Shown: in pieces, positions 12,216-25,092 of the stretch
Numbering within the stretch: the stretch's first letter is position 1
Layout of the letters: each line of letters starts with the position of its first letter
Assembly: GCA_013397435.1 (NCBI GenBank)
Contig: VZRG01000299.1
Coordinates: 185,443 to 249,442, forward strand
Source of the DNA: Erythrocercus mccallii
Taxonomy: Eukaryota > Chordata > Aves > Passeriformes > Dicruridae
Direction: 5' to 3'
DNA: 64,000 nt
The notes under the pieces: model-generated
The model's input: only the letters and a program-made list of their open reading frames with translations
Database searches by the model: none
What the model was told of the DNA's origin: nothing
Made by a program: the position numbers and the translations under genes

Positions 12216-13761
12216 CTGCAAAATGCAAAAATTCAAATTAATCATTTGCCTGGTTTTCCTCCCAGATGTTGGCATTTTTTGGGTAAAATGTCCTGGAGTC
12301 GTTAATGAAGTTTATGTTTTGCTTACGCTGCATCTTTCTTAAAATTTGTACACCAGCTCTAACTGGGGTGGATTAAAGGCAAAACACTTAGCAATCAACT
12401 ATGACAGTGAGTACAGAATACTCATCGAAATATTTTGTCTTTTATTGGAAATGGCCATATTCAAATGTGGTTACTCAATAATCACTTTGCTGTATATGTG
12501 GTTATATTATGGGTAATGATCTGGAAAAGCAGTGTTAGAGACAGGGTTTTCCCAACAAGAACTTTAGTTGCAAAATAGGCAATTAATCTTCAAATAGACC
12601 ATGTAAAAACAGGTGTTCAATGACACACAGATTGGTGGCATTGGTATTGAAACATCTTGTTTCCCAGTGTGTTGGCACCAGCATGGAGAAAAGAGAATAT
12701 TTCTGCAGTTCTCCATCCAAAGCAGAGCAACACCTTTATAAATAACTTTTGATTCTCAAGACTATCTACATCTTCATGTATCATGAAAATTCTAACATTA
12801 GAATCTGTTCATCTGAATGGAAAATGCAGCCTAAAATTAGTTACAAACCATCTGCATCTGTGAGCTGTCATACACAACTTCAAAATCTTTATTCCTACTT
12901 TTTGGGCCTGAAATTGAATAAAATAAAGGAACAACATATTTATATATGAAATCTGTGATTCAAGAAGTTAACACGCTGCTTAAGCTATATTCTGCTATCT
13001 AGAAACCATTACCTCTGGGTAGTTCTGTTCACCTAATCACTCATTTTCACATATTCAGAGGAAAAGAAAGCTGCATGCTAGTATGAAGAAAAAAATATAT
13101 GTTTCAGCCTGTAGAATTAGATGATCACATTGGCAAATGCATAACTACTGCTTTCACAGTTGGTATGTGAATTGGCGTAATTTCTGCAGACAAATTTTGC
13201 AGTGGTCATAGTCTGCTGGCTTAACAAATGATTTGGGTTTTCATGGTGACAAGGCCTTTTCCAGCTCATAGGCAAAGCTGAGGAGAAGAGAATCAGATCG
13301 ACAAGCCCTGAATGTGAACCTAAATACAAACTACTGAGATGTGCCTAGAGGAAAGTGAAGAAAGCTTTCTCTGTATTTAGGCATTTTAAGGAGTGCCTTT
13401 GTTGATGGGAGAGCCTTGAATTGATGATCCACTGCATTCCATTGCCATGCCAACTTCTCTCAGATGGTAAAACAAAAACTTGGCAGAGCACTGGTAAAGC
13501 TTTGTCAATACACAGCAGCATGGAGAGGGGCTTCCTAACTTCCAAGGAAATGATGGGGGTTTTTTTATAATTTCTTTCAGTTATGTTAAACATTTGCTGC
13601 TTTCGTTTCTTTTCAGAAAAAAAGGTGCAGGTTTTGGCTCTTTTTAGAGTAGCAAATTTGAGAAATTATTTAATGTTCTACATACTTTGTAACATAAGGG
13701 TCTTTTACTCTGTCAAAAGGGGTCAGTGGAAGTCAACAGAGCAGGTGCAAGGTCTGATGGG

Positions 13762-13781
13762 CTGAAATTTGTAAATTTCAG
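13762..13781. repeat. Near-perfect palindrome
   Basis: CTGAAATTT and AAATTTCAG are perfect 9-bp inverted arms separated by two bases. It is AT-rich, could extrude as a cruciform or bind a dimeric factor, and has no known role. Confidence 0.7.
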
Positions 13782-15553
13782 AATGTTTTTAAAATTTATT
13801 TTTTAAAGGCCAATTTTTTCTTCTGCTTTTTCTTTTAAAATAACAAAATAAGCCGAAATGCCAGTCTGATAGAAATGTTGCCAAGCTCATAGCATTAGAA
13901 AACACACTGTCCAAGCTTTGATGTCTAGTCAAACATCACTAATGTACTTAAACACAAAGAAGAAACAATTTATTTTGAGAATTACCTCTCCCCTAGGGAT
14001 ATGTGCAAATTACACTGAGTCAAATAAGGAATATAAATCTTGGAAGTTACTCTTGTGATAAAAAGAACAAGCTATAGTTCTTCATATGTTTGACACTGGC
14101 TGGTAGCTTTTAAAAGTGCATATTCATTAGCAGCCCTGCTTTCTAAAATCACTTTATGATCTGGTCACTATTTAACACAAGAGCAGCTGGATACAATTTA
14201 AATTTATGCCTGTCCTTTAAATGATGGATGTTGAAACAGATTTGCACAGTACAGTAACTGTGTTCACACAAACTTCCTATCAGTTCAACACTTCTGTCTG
14301 AGTGATTTCCAATGCAGTCCGTTCCAGGCCAAGGAGCTGAAGGACAGAAACAAATGTCTCTTATATTTCAGGTGATTAATGTTGTTTTCCAGAGTATTTG
14401 TCACCTGTACTGATATCCACGTGCTCAACTTGCAGGCAAACTTTTTCTACAGTGCATTTGAAAGGGAGTTCAACAAATAAAGCAACTTTTCAGTGCATGC
14501 TGTTAGACATGAATAAGCCATATATGAATTAATATATGAATTTTCATATTTCAAAATTTAGGACTAGGCTTATGGTACAAATTAAGCTTCAAAACACCAG
14601 GGTGTATGCATATAAGGTACCTTTTCCCTGCCAAAAGTTACATTTTTTGTTCTAATGAGATATCAACAAGCTTCCCTTCCGCTAATGTTTACAATAGTTT
14701 TTTAATTTCTTTGCTGAAATTAATAAAAATTATTCCCTTAATATTTATGGGTTAATATATTTAAAGACTACCATGGAAATTTTTATAATAACCTAAATAA
14801 AACTCACCATTCTACAATTTTATTTCCCAAAAACTTTTGAAAATATAGCTTATGTCCCCAAAAGAATTTAATATTACAGGATAAAGTAATATTCCTCAAT
14901 GTCACAAAAAACCTCTACACTGTTCCAACAGGCACTGACAAGAACAGTTCATTTTGAAAGAACAACAAAACCTACTACTACCATAAAAATCAAGAATGTA
15001 ATTAAAAGAAATAACTAGCAAAAGACAGATAGAATTTTTTTTATTTATATACATTAGATACAGATATAGAAATATAAACTACATTGAACTACATGAAAAT
15101 CAGTATGGAAACTGACCATTGCTTTTCTCTGCAATATTGTTCATTATCATCTTGGATTCTGGATACTAAACCCCCTCACCTTCAGTTAACTCCTATAGAT
15201 GTTTCTCTAACACCTTACAAATTGGAAAATATTTGGATGCAGCAGGAACACCCCATCAATCACCCATGTCATTATCCCCTTAAGAAGTCAGACATGGTCC
15301 AGGGAATATCCCGGAAATACAGTTCCTGACAGATTGATAAGCAGGAACATCTACCATGAACATCCAGAGATTCAGGACTAGGACTGAGAATTTGTCCTTA
15401 CAAGGTAAATTCCAGATCTCTGAAGTCTGACCATGCCCTTTCAAGAACCACACCTTCTCCAGTGACCAAAATTTCAAGTAACTTCAATGGGAAGAGGACC
15501 AAGCTCCAAATGTTCATAGAGTTACAATTGTTTCGAGTGATGAGTATTACAGA

Positions 15554-15567
15554 CTTCCACGTGGAAG
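15554..15567. promoter_or_regulatory. Perfect 14-bp palindrome centred on a CACGTG E-box
   Basis: CTTCCACGTGGAAG is its own reverse complement. The core CACGTG is the canonical E-box bound by bHLH-zip dimers (MYC/MAX, USF, MITF/TFE families). The palindrome is longer than the core, which is less usual. It sits in a GC-richer patch (about 15540-15800). Binding is an inference only. Confidence 0.35.
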
Positions 15568-18500
15568 GTGTAAAGCTGACTTACACAATCCGACTACAGT
15601 GAGACAGAGCAGCTGGCACCATCCCTCTAGAGGAGAATTATGGAGTGGTGGCCTCAGTCCAGAGCTCTGAGTGCTGGGAGGCATTCCAGGCAGAACTTTC
15701 AGAAAAGAAGTCACTTTGCACTGCCCACATCAGTGGATCACAGTGTTGCCCTCTGGAGTGAGCCTGCTATAACCAGCATCAGGTGCAGAGTCCAGCAGTG
15801 GAGACTGCACAGCTGAAAATGCACAGAACTCCAAGGATATCCTCACATTGCACAAATCCCCTTACCTTTGTGAATGTCCTTCTGGAAGCTGCTTATTATT
15901 GTGCCAAGGTCCAACCTGCTACTTGTTTCAAAAATGCACAGAACTCTGTCTTGGGTGCCACACCCATGCCTACTTCTGGAAAATGAAAATAAAATTTCCT
16001 GGGCTGCCTTTGCAAATATATCTTCCTTATTCACTAGAACTAAGAAAATTTGGGTACGGGTCTCTTTCCATTTTTTCAAAAGATAAAATGAAGCATAACA
16101 GCAATTAACTTGGACATAAAATGTGGAAAAAAGAAACATGCACTTGACTTTTTTAGGGCTAGAAAATGTCTTTTCCTATAAAGTTACACAGAGATACTTA
16201 GAGGCAATCAAAGGGCATGCAATAGTGGACTTGCTGTAGTACAAATAAAATCACTCCATTAGTTCTACTTTTATGTACTTTTATGTAACCATTTGATCTG
16301 CTCCAGTGGTTGTAATGGTCTGATGGGAGAAAGCTCAAAAGTACCTTAACAATTCCTTTATTTTGTCAAGTCACTCTGCAGCTCTCTCTTGTACCACTTC
16401 ACTCGAACATGCTCTGTGCTACCTAGTGAGAGAGTCAGAACAATTGCAGACCCTTAAAGAAATTACTTATTTCTTGAAATTACCTCAGTATGGAGTAAAA
16501 TCCTCTCTGCCTTTAATACTGAGTTTAATAAACTCTATGTCCACATCTACACAGCCATTTGCTGATTCCACGGGGCACTCTGGTCCAACCTTGCAGTCTT
16601 TTGTTAGCACAGGAACCTGTTATACCTGTTTAAATAATCAAAATAATTTGTTCTAAGACATGCAGTTTAAGATAATGAACTACAGGGAAGAGGCACTACA
16701 AGTGATGAAGCTGGCACTTTCTTTACTTTTTTGTAGAAAGAGCAGAGATTTTCTCCTAGAGATTTGCTAGGATGCCTGAAGTTACATAATAAAGACACAT
16801 TCATATTTTTACAAGTATTAGGCATTTAAAGATGTAGATAAATTCTGCATAAGCACATCTGAAAATTACAGTGAAGGCCTGTCTTTAAATTCAAGTTAAG
16901 TTCTTTTAATGTAACGAAAGACATTGTTATAATGATATTTAATAATGCAAATAAAAGTACATGATCTTCAGACATGTTGATCCGCCATGATTCCTACTGA
17001 TCATAGTCAAGTATTTAAAATAATATGCTGATAGTAAGAATGCTTCTCTTTATTGGTCTGTATTGGTCCCTTGTATAGCTCTGCAAATTTGAGTGAAATT
17101 GCACTTTTGGACTTTGTGCTGGAAATGTGTCACACTCATGCAAGTCATAGGGTTTTATTAGCTGATAGTTCCAGTTCTCTAGCACAACAAGCTCATCTAC
17201 TGATGTTTCTTTTATGCATTTATGGAAAACAGACTGAAAGGAGGGACAGTGACATGCTAAATAGAAAATCTTGTTATCTGTTTTCCATTATATTCTTAAA
17301 CTGAAAGAAGAAATCTAATTAGGATTCTCGGTATCTTACCAGGATCTCCTGGTGCTAGGATATGTACAAGGAGATTTATTTTTTTTTCTAACAAAACTTA
17401 AACATACCAAATTCTCAACAAAGTGAGGTTTTCACAAACAGCACTTGCCCTCTGGAAATGCTGCTTTTTCAAGACAAAAACCTCAATAATCTGACCAGTA
17501 AATTACGTTCTGAAATATCTAATAATTTGGAACTAAAAACCAACACTTTTTAATTCAGCACTTCCATTATGGAAGTCAGTTATGAAGTTCAGTAAAGCTG
17601 CAGTGAGACAGCTCTTTGTGCCTTTTCTCTTCTGAGGACAGAGCTCTGAGTTTAGAAGTCATAAGAAGGTGTTCTGCTTGCAAGGAGATTAAATTTCATT
17701 GTTTCTGGTACACTGGACATCGAACTACAATAATATCTGTCAGTTTGCAATGAAATAAGCGATGGTAAATCAACAATTAGATCTAAAATATCTTAAAATA
17801 ACTGGATAAAAGGACTAGAAGGCTTGTGTTTTTCTCAAATCCTGCTTTTGTTGAATACAAAAAGATAGTTTTAGAATTGTCAACAATAATTTTGATGGGG
17901 AAGACTAAAAAGAAAAAAAATTCTGGTGAAAACAAAAGCTGTATTATTTTAGTGCTGCCCCTCTTTGTTTTAAACTAATATCTTATAATTACCAACAGTG
18001 CTGTCAGAATGTATGCACGTGTACATTCAAGGTTTCTCCTAGTTCTTATATAGTCATTTTAAAGAACAACAACCCCCAGTATTTGATAATGAATGCACTG
18101 TCTCAAAAAGACACTGTCCCCAGGAGGTACTGCCCAGATCTTGCTCGGTGCTGCATGAAGCTGTGAGAAGAAAGAGAACAATTTCAATTGTTCTAATCTT
18201 GCAGTGCCTTTTGATCTTCTCTTTGTTCCCTCTTTGTGAAGCACAACTTACACTGCCTGCAATTTACTGAGTTCACTGTTTACTTATCTTTTTTGTGCAG
18301 TAACAGCTTAGTGTAAAGTTCCTCTGCAACTCCTGGACCATGATTTTTTCTAGCTTCTAAAGCTGACATCTGCATTTCTTTCTACTGCACAGTCTGAATG
18401 TCACTTCATCTGTCTGGTGTCTTTTTAAAGTCAACACGTGAACCTCTAATTGCAGAGTGTTTGTTTAGTGACTAGAATAGACTTTTCGGCTAATCTCTGA

Positions 18501-21500
18501 TTCATTTCCCCTCAGACTTTGTTTAGAGGCTGTGAGAGACAGTTCCACAGCATATGCTACACCTATTAAGGTGGATTATCATACAGTTTGTAGACCAATT
18601 AATTAAGAGGTAGGCAATTCTCATAGAAACTGTTCATTACCAGAACTTCCACTGGCATTTATTTTCTTATGAAAGCAAACATGTATGGTTATATTGAGCA
18701 ATTTTCTCACCTTTATAAATTAGTGTTCTGTTTAAAGGCTGCATATCTAAGAGAAGTAACTGTGTTGGTTCCCAGCTACTGGCAAAGTGGACTCTGGTCT
18801 GTGAAGACTCTTGTTCATTACAGAATATTTGACCCCTGTCAGTGCCACACTAGAGTGAGAAAAAGGATTGTGATGCATCGCAAACCTGGGATTTTCCACA
18901 GGTTTGAGAAACAGAAAATAAAGTGGGGTAATTGATACTGTTATCAGTTTATACTCTCAGAAAAGGAGCAGAAAAAATGCAATCAGACATGGCTAGCTAA
19001 CAATTCTCTGGCTGGCCAAAAAGCTCTCTTGACACAGAACTGCCCATAACAGGCTTCTACCAGCCTTGGCTCAGCGTGTAAGAGGTTATGGAAAAGTTTT
19101 CAGGGAGGTTACTTCAGAAATACACTTCAGATGTTACTCTCAGCCTACAGAGCACACTATAAAATGTTGCAAGTGAGACAAGATGTTACTCTAACCTGCA
19201 CCAGAGATAACACAGGTGAGATCAGAGCAAACAGCCACCCCAAACTGTATGTAATCCCCAGCTTCTGTGGCAAGCAATTCTCACCAGAAACACAATACTG
19301 GAATCTGTATATAATTTTAAATACAACTATTGCTGCTTTAGAGATTTAATTTAAAGTACTTAATCATAATGAAGCATCTGAGATCATAATAAGTAAAAAT
19401 TACTTTGAATTGTAATTTACAGCTTTAAATGGAACATGCGAAAAAAAAAAAAAGATGGTTGGATAGATTTAAATACATCCTTGCAGGTCTCTCTGAAGAT
19501 TTCTCCATACACAGTGTTTGCAGGATTTTTCAAAGTCAGTATAGAGGACCCTCACAAAGATCAATGAATTCAGTCGTATGATATAAACCTTAAGACAACC
19601 CAATACATTTATCTTCATTTATGCATATACATGTTTAGAATTCCTCCTTTGAATTTTCTGGTTAAAATTCTAGTTGTACATTTTAGCTGATAACACCTTT
19701 GCTATCTGACTAGATCCATTTTTGATCTTGTCACAGGTTTGACGCTGGGAAAAGGCAAAATTATGCAGGGGACACATGGAGGTTAAACAAAAAGAAAATC
19801 AGAACAACACTGTTAGCTTATCACAATTCAGAGAATTCTCCATCTGGATTCTGATGAGTACCAAAAGCATTTGAAAATTCAACAGCAGTGATAGGGAAGG
19901 ACAACAGTGAAATCAAAATACCTTCCTCCTAGTTCATAAAGTCTTCCAGTCATGTATCAAGGGTGAACAGCCTAATCCATTATGTTAGTCATTCATTTAG
20001 AGGTAGGTAATAGGCAAAGATCCTCAGGGACCAGCAGACATTCTCTATTAAGTGACTTGCTGCTCTTTAGTAAGTTCAATCCCACAGGACACAGATTTCT
20101 GAAGTCTCAACACATTTTTCCAAGTGCTAGAAAATGCAATAACAAAAAAGTTCTGCATAACTCCTGTCCCCAAAGCTTAAAAATATCATTTTAAACCCTT
20201 GCAGCAATAAAAGAACAAAACATGTAAAAAGAAAGTATTTCCAACCAAGAGATAAAAGACTAAATGTAGGTTTTATTTAAAGATTGATTATATTTTAGAT
20301 GTCAGACTATAAAAAAATGAAGTCTTTATTATTCCAGAAGGCCAAAATTTGGGACCTTCTTCTGTTTTGGCACTCTGTATCCTTGTGGAGAAGGCATAAT
20401 GTGAACCAATGAACATTTTGCAGTTATATAATACCACTCACCCAAGAATGTAGAATATTTAGTCGTGCTCCATTTCTTGAGCTCTACGGTTCTGTGGGAC
20501 TTTTTAAATCAAAGAACTCTTTGAATGTCATGCAGAAAAACTCAGTTAGTCATGATTATAGAAAAACACAGCAGAAAAACAAATATTTCAGATTAGCATT
20601 ATTTCCAATCCTAATATCAAATCCTGAAACTGAGGAACCTAAAAAAAAGTTAGACTCTACTAATGTACTTCCTGGATTCAACTCTGCCTGACTTCCAGGC
20701 TTAGCCTTGAATCAGCTTTCTGTGTAAGGAATTTTGTGGCCATTCCAAAAAAACAACACAAGTAACTCTGTATAATGCACTAAGTGAAAATGATTTTTTA
20801 AAAGCATAGAAATAATTTTTTTTTTTTTTGTTTCCCCAATAAAGTTTATAAAGATAAATCCACTTCACAGACTTTTTTGCAAATCTGTATTACTGCCAGG
20901 GCCAAGGATTTTTGTCTGCTTGTTTGTCAGTTTTTTTTTAAAGACATCTGTAAATATTCAAGCGATTCTCTTGTTTAAGTCAGTGTGATGGAATAGGTTG
21001 GGAAGGTTTTGAGTTTTTGGAATTTAGTCATATTAATTTTCAGTAATGCTACTCTGGTCTTATCTGCATCTGTTTGTTAACTATAATTCCCAGAGTTTTC
21101 ATACTGACATCCGGTGATTAACAGGATATTAGAAAATATAATACGTCTCAGAATATTGTCAAATTATATCCTTTTTAGCTACTTAACTAGGACAAGTACA
21201 GAGTTAAAAATTCAGCCAGTACACAAAGGACTAAAACGTATGGGATAAGGAAAAGGATATTGATCTTCATAAGATTTTTTTCTATTTTCCAGTAAATATT
21301 TAATGAACTTGTAAAATCATAATTATCATCTCTAATTCAGAGGATCACTTCCAACTAGTGCAGCTTTTCTCTTTCTATATATCATATATTTACTATTCAA
21401 TTTGAACCAGGTTTTGGTACATTTATAGTATAAATAAAATAAATAAGTATAAATACATATATTATATCTTATAATAAATAAGAATAAACCAGTTTTCCAG

Positions 21501-24500
21501 AACTACAAGAGCATGTTTAGTGCAGGTAAGGTCTGCACCATTCTACTGTTCCCAGCCCAGACTGAATCCAGCCAGATAGATCAAGGTTTCCTTCACAGAA
21601 CTGAATTCTGGCAACAAAAAAGGAGTGTCTTTTGTTGGTTGGTTTGTTTGATTTTTAATCCTTTGTGGTATGAGGATATTTCTTGACTACAATAAGGGAG
21701 TATCTTATTGTGTTTTCATGTCAATGTTTTATGCATGGCCGGAAAGTGCTGATAAAGTGTTTCTGTGCATTCAGAGGGGAAAAGCACTCAAAAATGTGTT
21801 TCTGCAGGTCTTTGAAATGTATCATAGTGGCATTGTGTGTGGGTTTCAGCTGAAACAAATAAAAGTATGCTAAGTTTATCTTCCTTGTATCTAATTTACA
21901 CTTGCAAAGGAGTTTAATACTAATGAAATATATAAATATACCCTGATTTTAAGCCCAGATAAAGAGCAGACAAATCTCATTGCATTGTTCATATTTTACA
22001 GCTTTTCCAGTTTGCTTGTACCATTCCCATTAATTTACCCATGTTCTTTTCCTGCCTCTAAATGGCCAAAAAAGCCAATCTGCGTCATAGTTTTTGGAAG
22101 TAAAGACTTTGGGAACCAACAACATTCTCTCGTTCCTGACGGACCCAGCTTCCCATACTGTATATTTAACAAATTAAATCTCATAAAAGGCAATTTCAAG
22201 ATGCCTTTTATGCATAACACCTTTGATGTTTTAATCAAATCAGATCATTCCAAAGGACACAGCACTGTCAAATTCATACTTTCAAGCATTTAATGACTTA
22301 TACCTAAATGCTCAGTTTCTCATTTATTCATTTAAATGAATTCCAACTGGAACCAGAATAAAGGAGGTTAACACTGAAAATGTGCAAATACTCTTGAATA
22401 ACAATTTAATTTAGAACGAGATCTCTCTTCCCCACAGGTAACACTCTCAGGTAGATGCCTGGCAGTCAGTGGTGAGCAGCCTGCACTGCCCTGCTGCTCT
22501 TGGGAAGCCCAGTTTGAACTGATGGGAAAGCAGAGAACCAGAAACCCAAATGAGAGCAGAACGGCATCATGTTAGAGGTCCTCCTGCAGTTCCAAGTGAG
22601 ATTGCAGCTTCAGCCCTCAAAGCAGAACAACTGTGCTGACTCATGTGGTGAACAGCATCCTGTTCATTAAAGGTGTGAGATACAAACCAGATCCATGGTT
22701 TTGACATGAGCTGTTCTCTGTACACACAGTTTGGAAAGAACATTTGGTGCAGGACTAAGATTAGCATGCTAGGATGCATGCTCATTTCAGACTCCTCTGT
22801 CATCACTGGAGACAATCCACTCCCCAGGAGGAAAAGCCCATCTAAGACCTCAATCTGGAAAAGATTTTGATGTTTCACTGATGCAAGGGAAAGCACAGGG
22901 GGTCTGTGTCTTAGATCTAAGTCCTATAGATCTCTAAGTGTTAATTACTAAGAACCTTAAACTGAAGAGGATGGAATTCAGAATATAAACTTCACTTCTA
23001 TAACTTGAGTTGATTTTTAATGAAAATAGAGTCTGTCTCCCATGAATGCCTGAACCATTGTTTCTGAAACTTTTGCAAATGTCCCATGTTCTGTTTTCTG
23101 AACGTTTTTTACTCCCTGTTCTTGCAGAAGGCAAAAAATAGTATATATTCTTACCTTGAGGAATAAGGTACTTGCTATCACACATGTCCAGTCATCTGTA
23201 TCTGGCTAAACCTACTGTAAGTATAGGATTGCACTTACATCATTTATGAGAAAAAATACTAAGTGCATGAAGGTCACAAGGCCATCATGGAAGGAAAAAA
23301 AATATCAAACCAAAAATTGAAGTTATCCCTGGAATTACTGTAGAGTCTTGGGAAACATTACAGGAAATAAATATTTCAGAAAAGATACTAAAAAGACAAC
23401 TCCTCATACTTCCTGCACTGAATGAATGCAGGAGTAATGCTAATCCCAGGTGCTCTGCCTGAGCATCTCTCCACAGTCTGGACACTGGCTCAGATGCCTT
23501 CTGCAGTGAAGAGCACTGCAGCACAGCCTCCTCTACATAAGGTTCTACCAAAGATTCAGAGAAACTTCCTCCAAAAAAAGGCTGGGTATCAAAGTAGGCA
23601 TTGACAAGGCAATATCTCTATACCTATATAAACAGCTCTAACTGGTATATGATTTATTACATCATTTATATTATAATTCAGCTTACTTAGCATGTTTTCC
23701 AAGTTGAAGAATTGATATTAGTGTTTCAAATTTCATGGAAAAAATAAATGTGCATGATCTCTTGGAAGCATGTATGAAGCACAAAGGGACTACAGCTAAT
23801 GAAAATCAATCTATCAATTTGCCAAGTCTATTCATCTTCCATATTCATACCTTAATATATTAAGAATTGAATTTCTAAATTTTGATAAATTCAACTTATT
23901 TGTAAATGTTTTCAAAGTAAATAATTGGACAATGTATTTTCAGCGATTACGAAAAAACCCGGAAAATTTTATTTATTCCATAATTTATATTATCTATGAA
24001 TCTCAAATTGAAATAAAAATCGTTCATCAAATATATACTAGTCTGTTCAAGTTCAAAAAAGCCTGTGTATGGTTCACACTATGAATAACGTTTTTGTCTC
24101 TTGTCTATTGTCAGTGCTAACACATATTGTACAAGCTGCTACAATGTCATTTATTAAATTTCAGTTTAAGACAAATATTGGTCCATTGCATACAACTGTG
24201 CAAAGTAACTGCAGTGATTTTACTTCCTCAGATCTTTTCAAGGATCCACTTCTAATTAGAAACAATTTTTGTTTTCCAAGGGCGGCATGATTACAAACGT
24301 TTTCTCTGAATACAAAATATGGAGTATTAAAAGAGATGTAGACCTCATGTAAACAAAGATTAAAGAAGTATGAAAATGGATTACCTACTTCATTGTATCA
24401 TCCAGAAGGAATATTATTCCTGCATCCCCAAAGGAATAACATTTCTTGAAGTACAACCCAGGAAAGTTTAAATTTTTCATAAATGAGAACCATATTTAAA

Positions 24501-25004
24501 AATTTTCCTGTATATATCAGATGCATGTGAAAAAAGTATGAAAGATTTGTCCAATATTAAGCAAGAATTACAGAGGATGCAGAATGTAAAGGAAAAGGAG
24601 ATTACTAAATATTAAGTAGTATTTGGAGGAAACATGTTGGGATTATATCATTAGATGAAAAGAAAACTAAATAGGACAACCATGTTTAAAAACACATTTT
24701 TATATAAAATCTCATACAGAAAGATTTAGTTGGATTAGGTCTAGAAGCAATCTATAAGGTCTTTCTAAAAGTAAAATACTTGTATTCTTTTTTTTAGCTC
24801 TCTTTTTAAAATAAGTAATAAAAATATCTGGTACTCTTGTAAGTGCCCTCATTTGTATATACTGAAACACTTTACAACAGAGATCTTGATCGTTTTGTTT
24901 TTTTGATAAATGGAGGAGCTGAGGCAGAAGAGAAAGATTATCTGCTATCATAAAAATATTGTATTCCCTCCAAAATCCTATCCAAACCAATATATCCCTT
25001 TCAG

Positions 25005-25006
25005 GA

Positions 25007-25090
<84 letters not shown>

Positions 25091-25092
25091 AA
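25005..25092. repeat. (GAAA)22 microsatellite
   Basis: Twenty-two uninterrupted GAAA units, 88 bp. The plus strand is pure purine, so it is a polypurine/polypyrimidine tract able to form intramolecular triplex (H-DNA). Its purity suggests it is length-variable in the population. Confidence 0.97.

Larger units (their letters stand above)
12300..25004. other. Unique non-coding DNA
   Basis: A long AT-rich stretch without a recognisable gene, RNA gene or well-preserved mobile element. Open frames are all about 110 codons or shorter and carry no motif. It contains small palindromes (13762-13781 and 15554-15567), short A/T homopolymers (about 19441-19453 and 20818-20829) and an A/T-only low-complexity patch (about 21421-21490). 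Confidence 0.7.

Noticed and set aside
23155..23214. Possible 60-bp minus-strand exon with good acceptor and donor
   Set aside because: All three frames contain stops and no companion exon or poly(A) signal was seen nearby. A likely chance splice-site pair.
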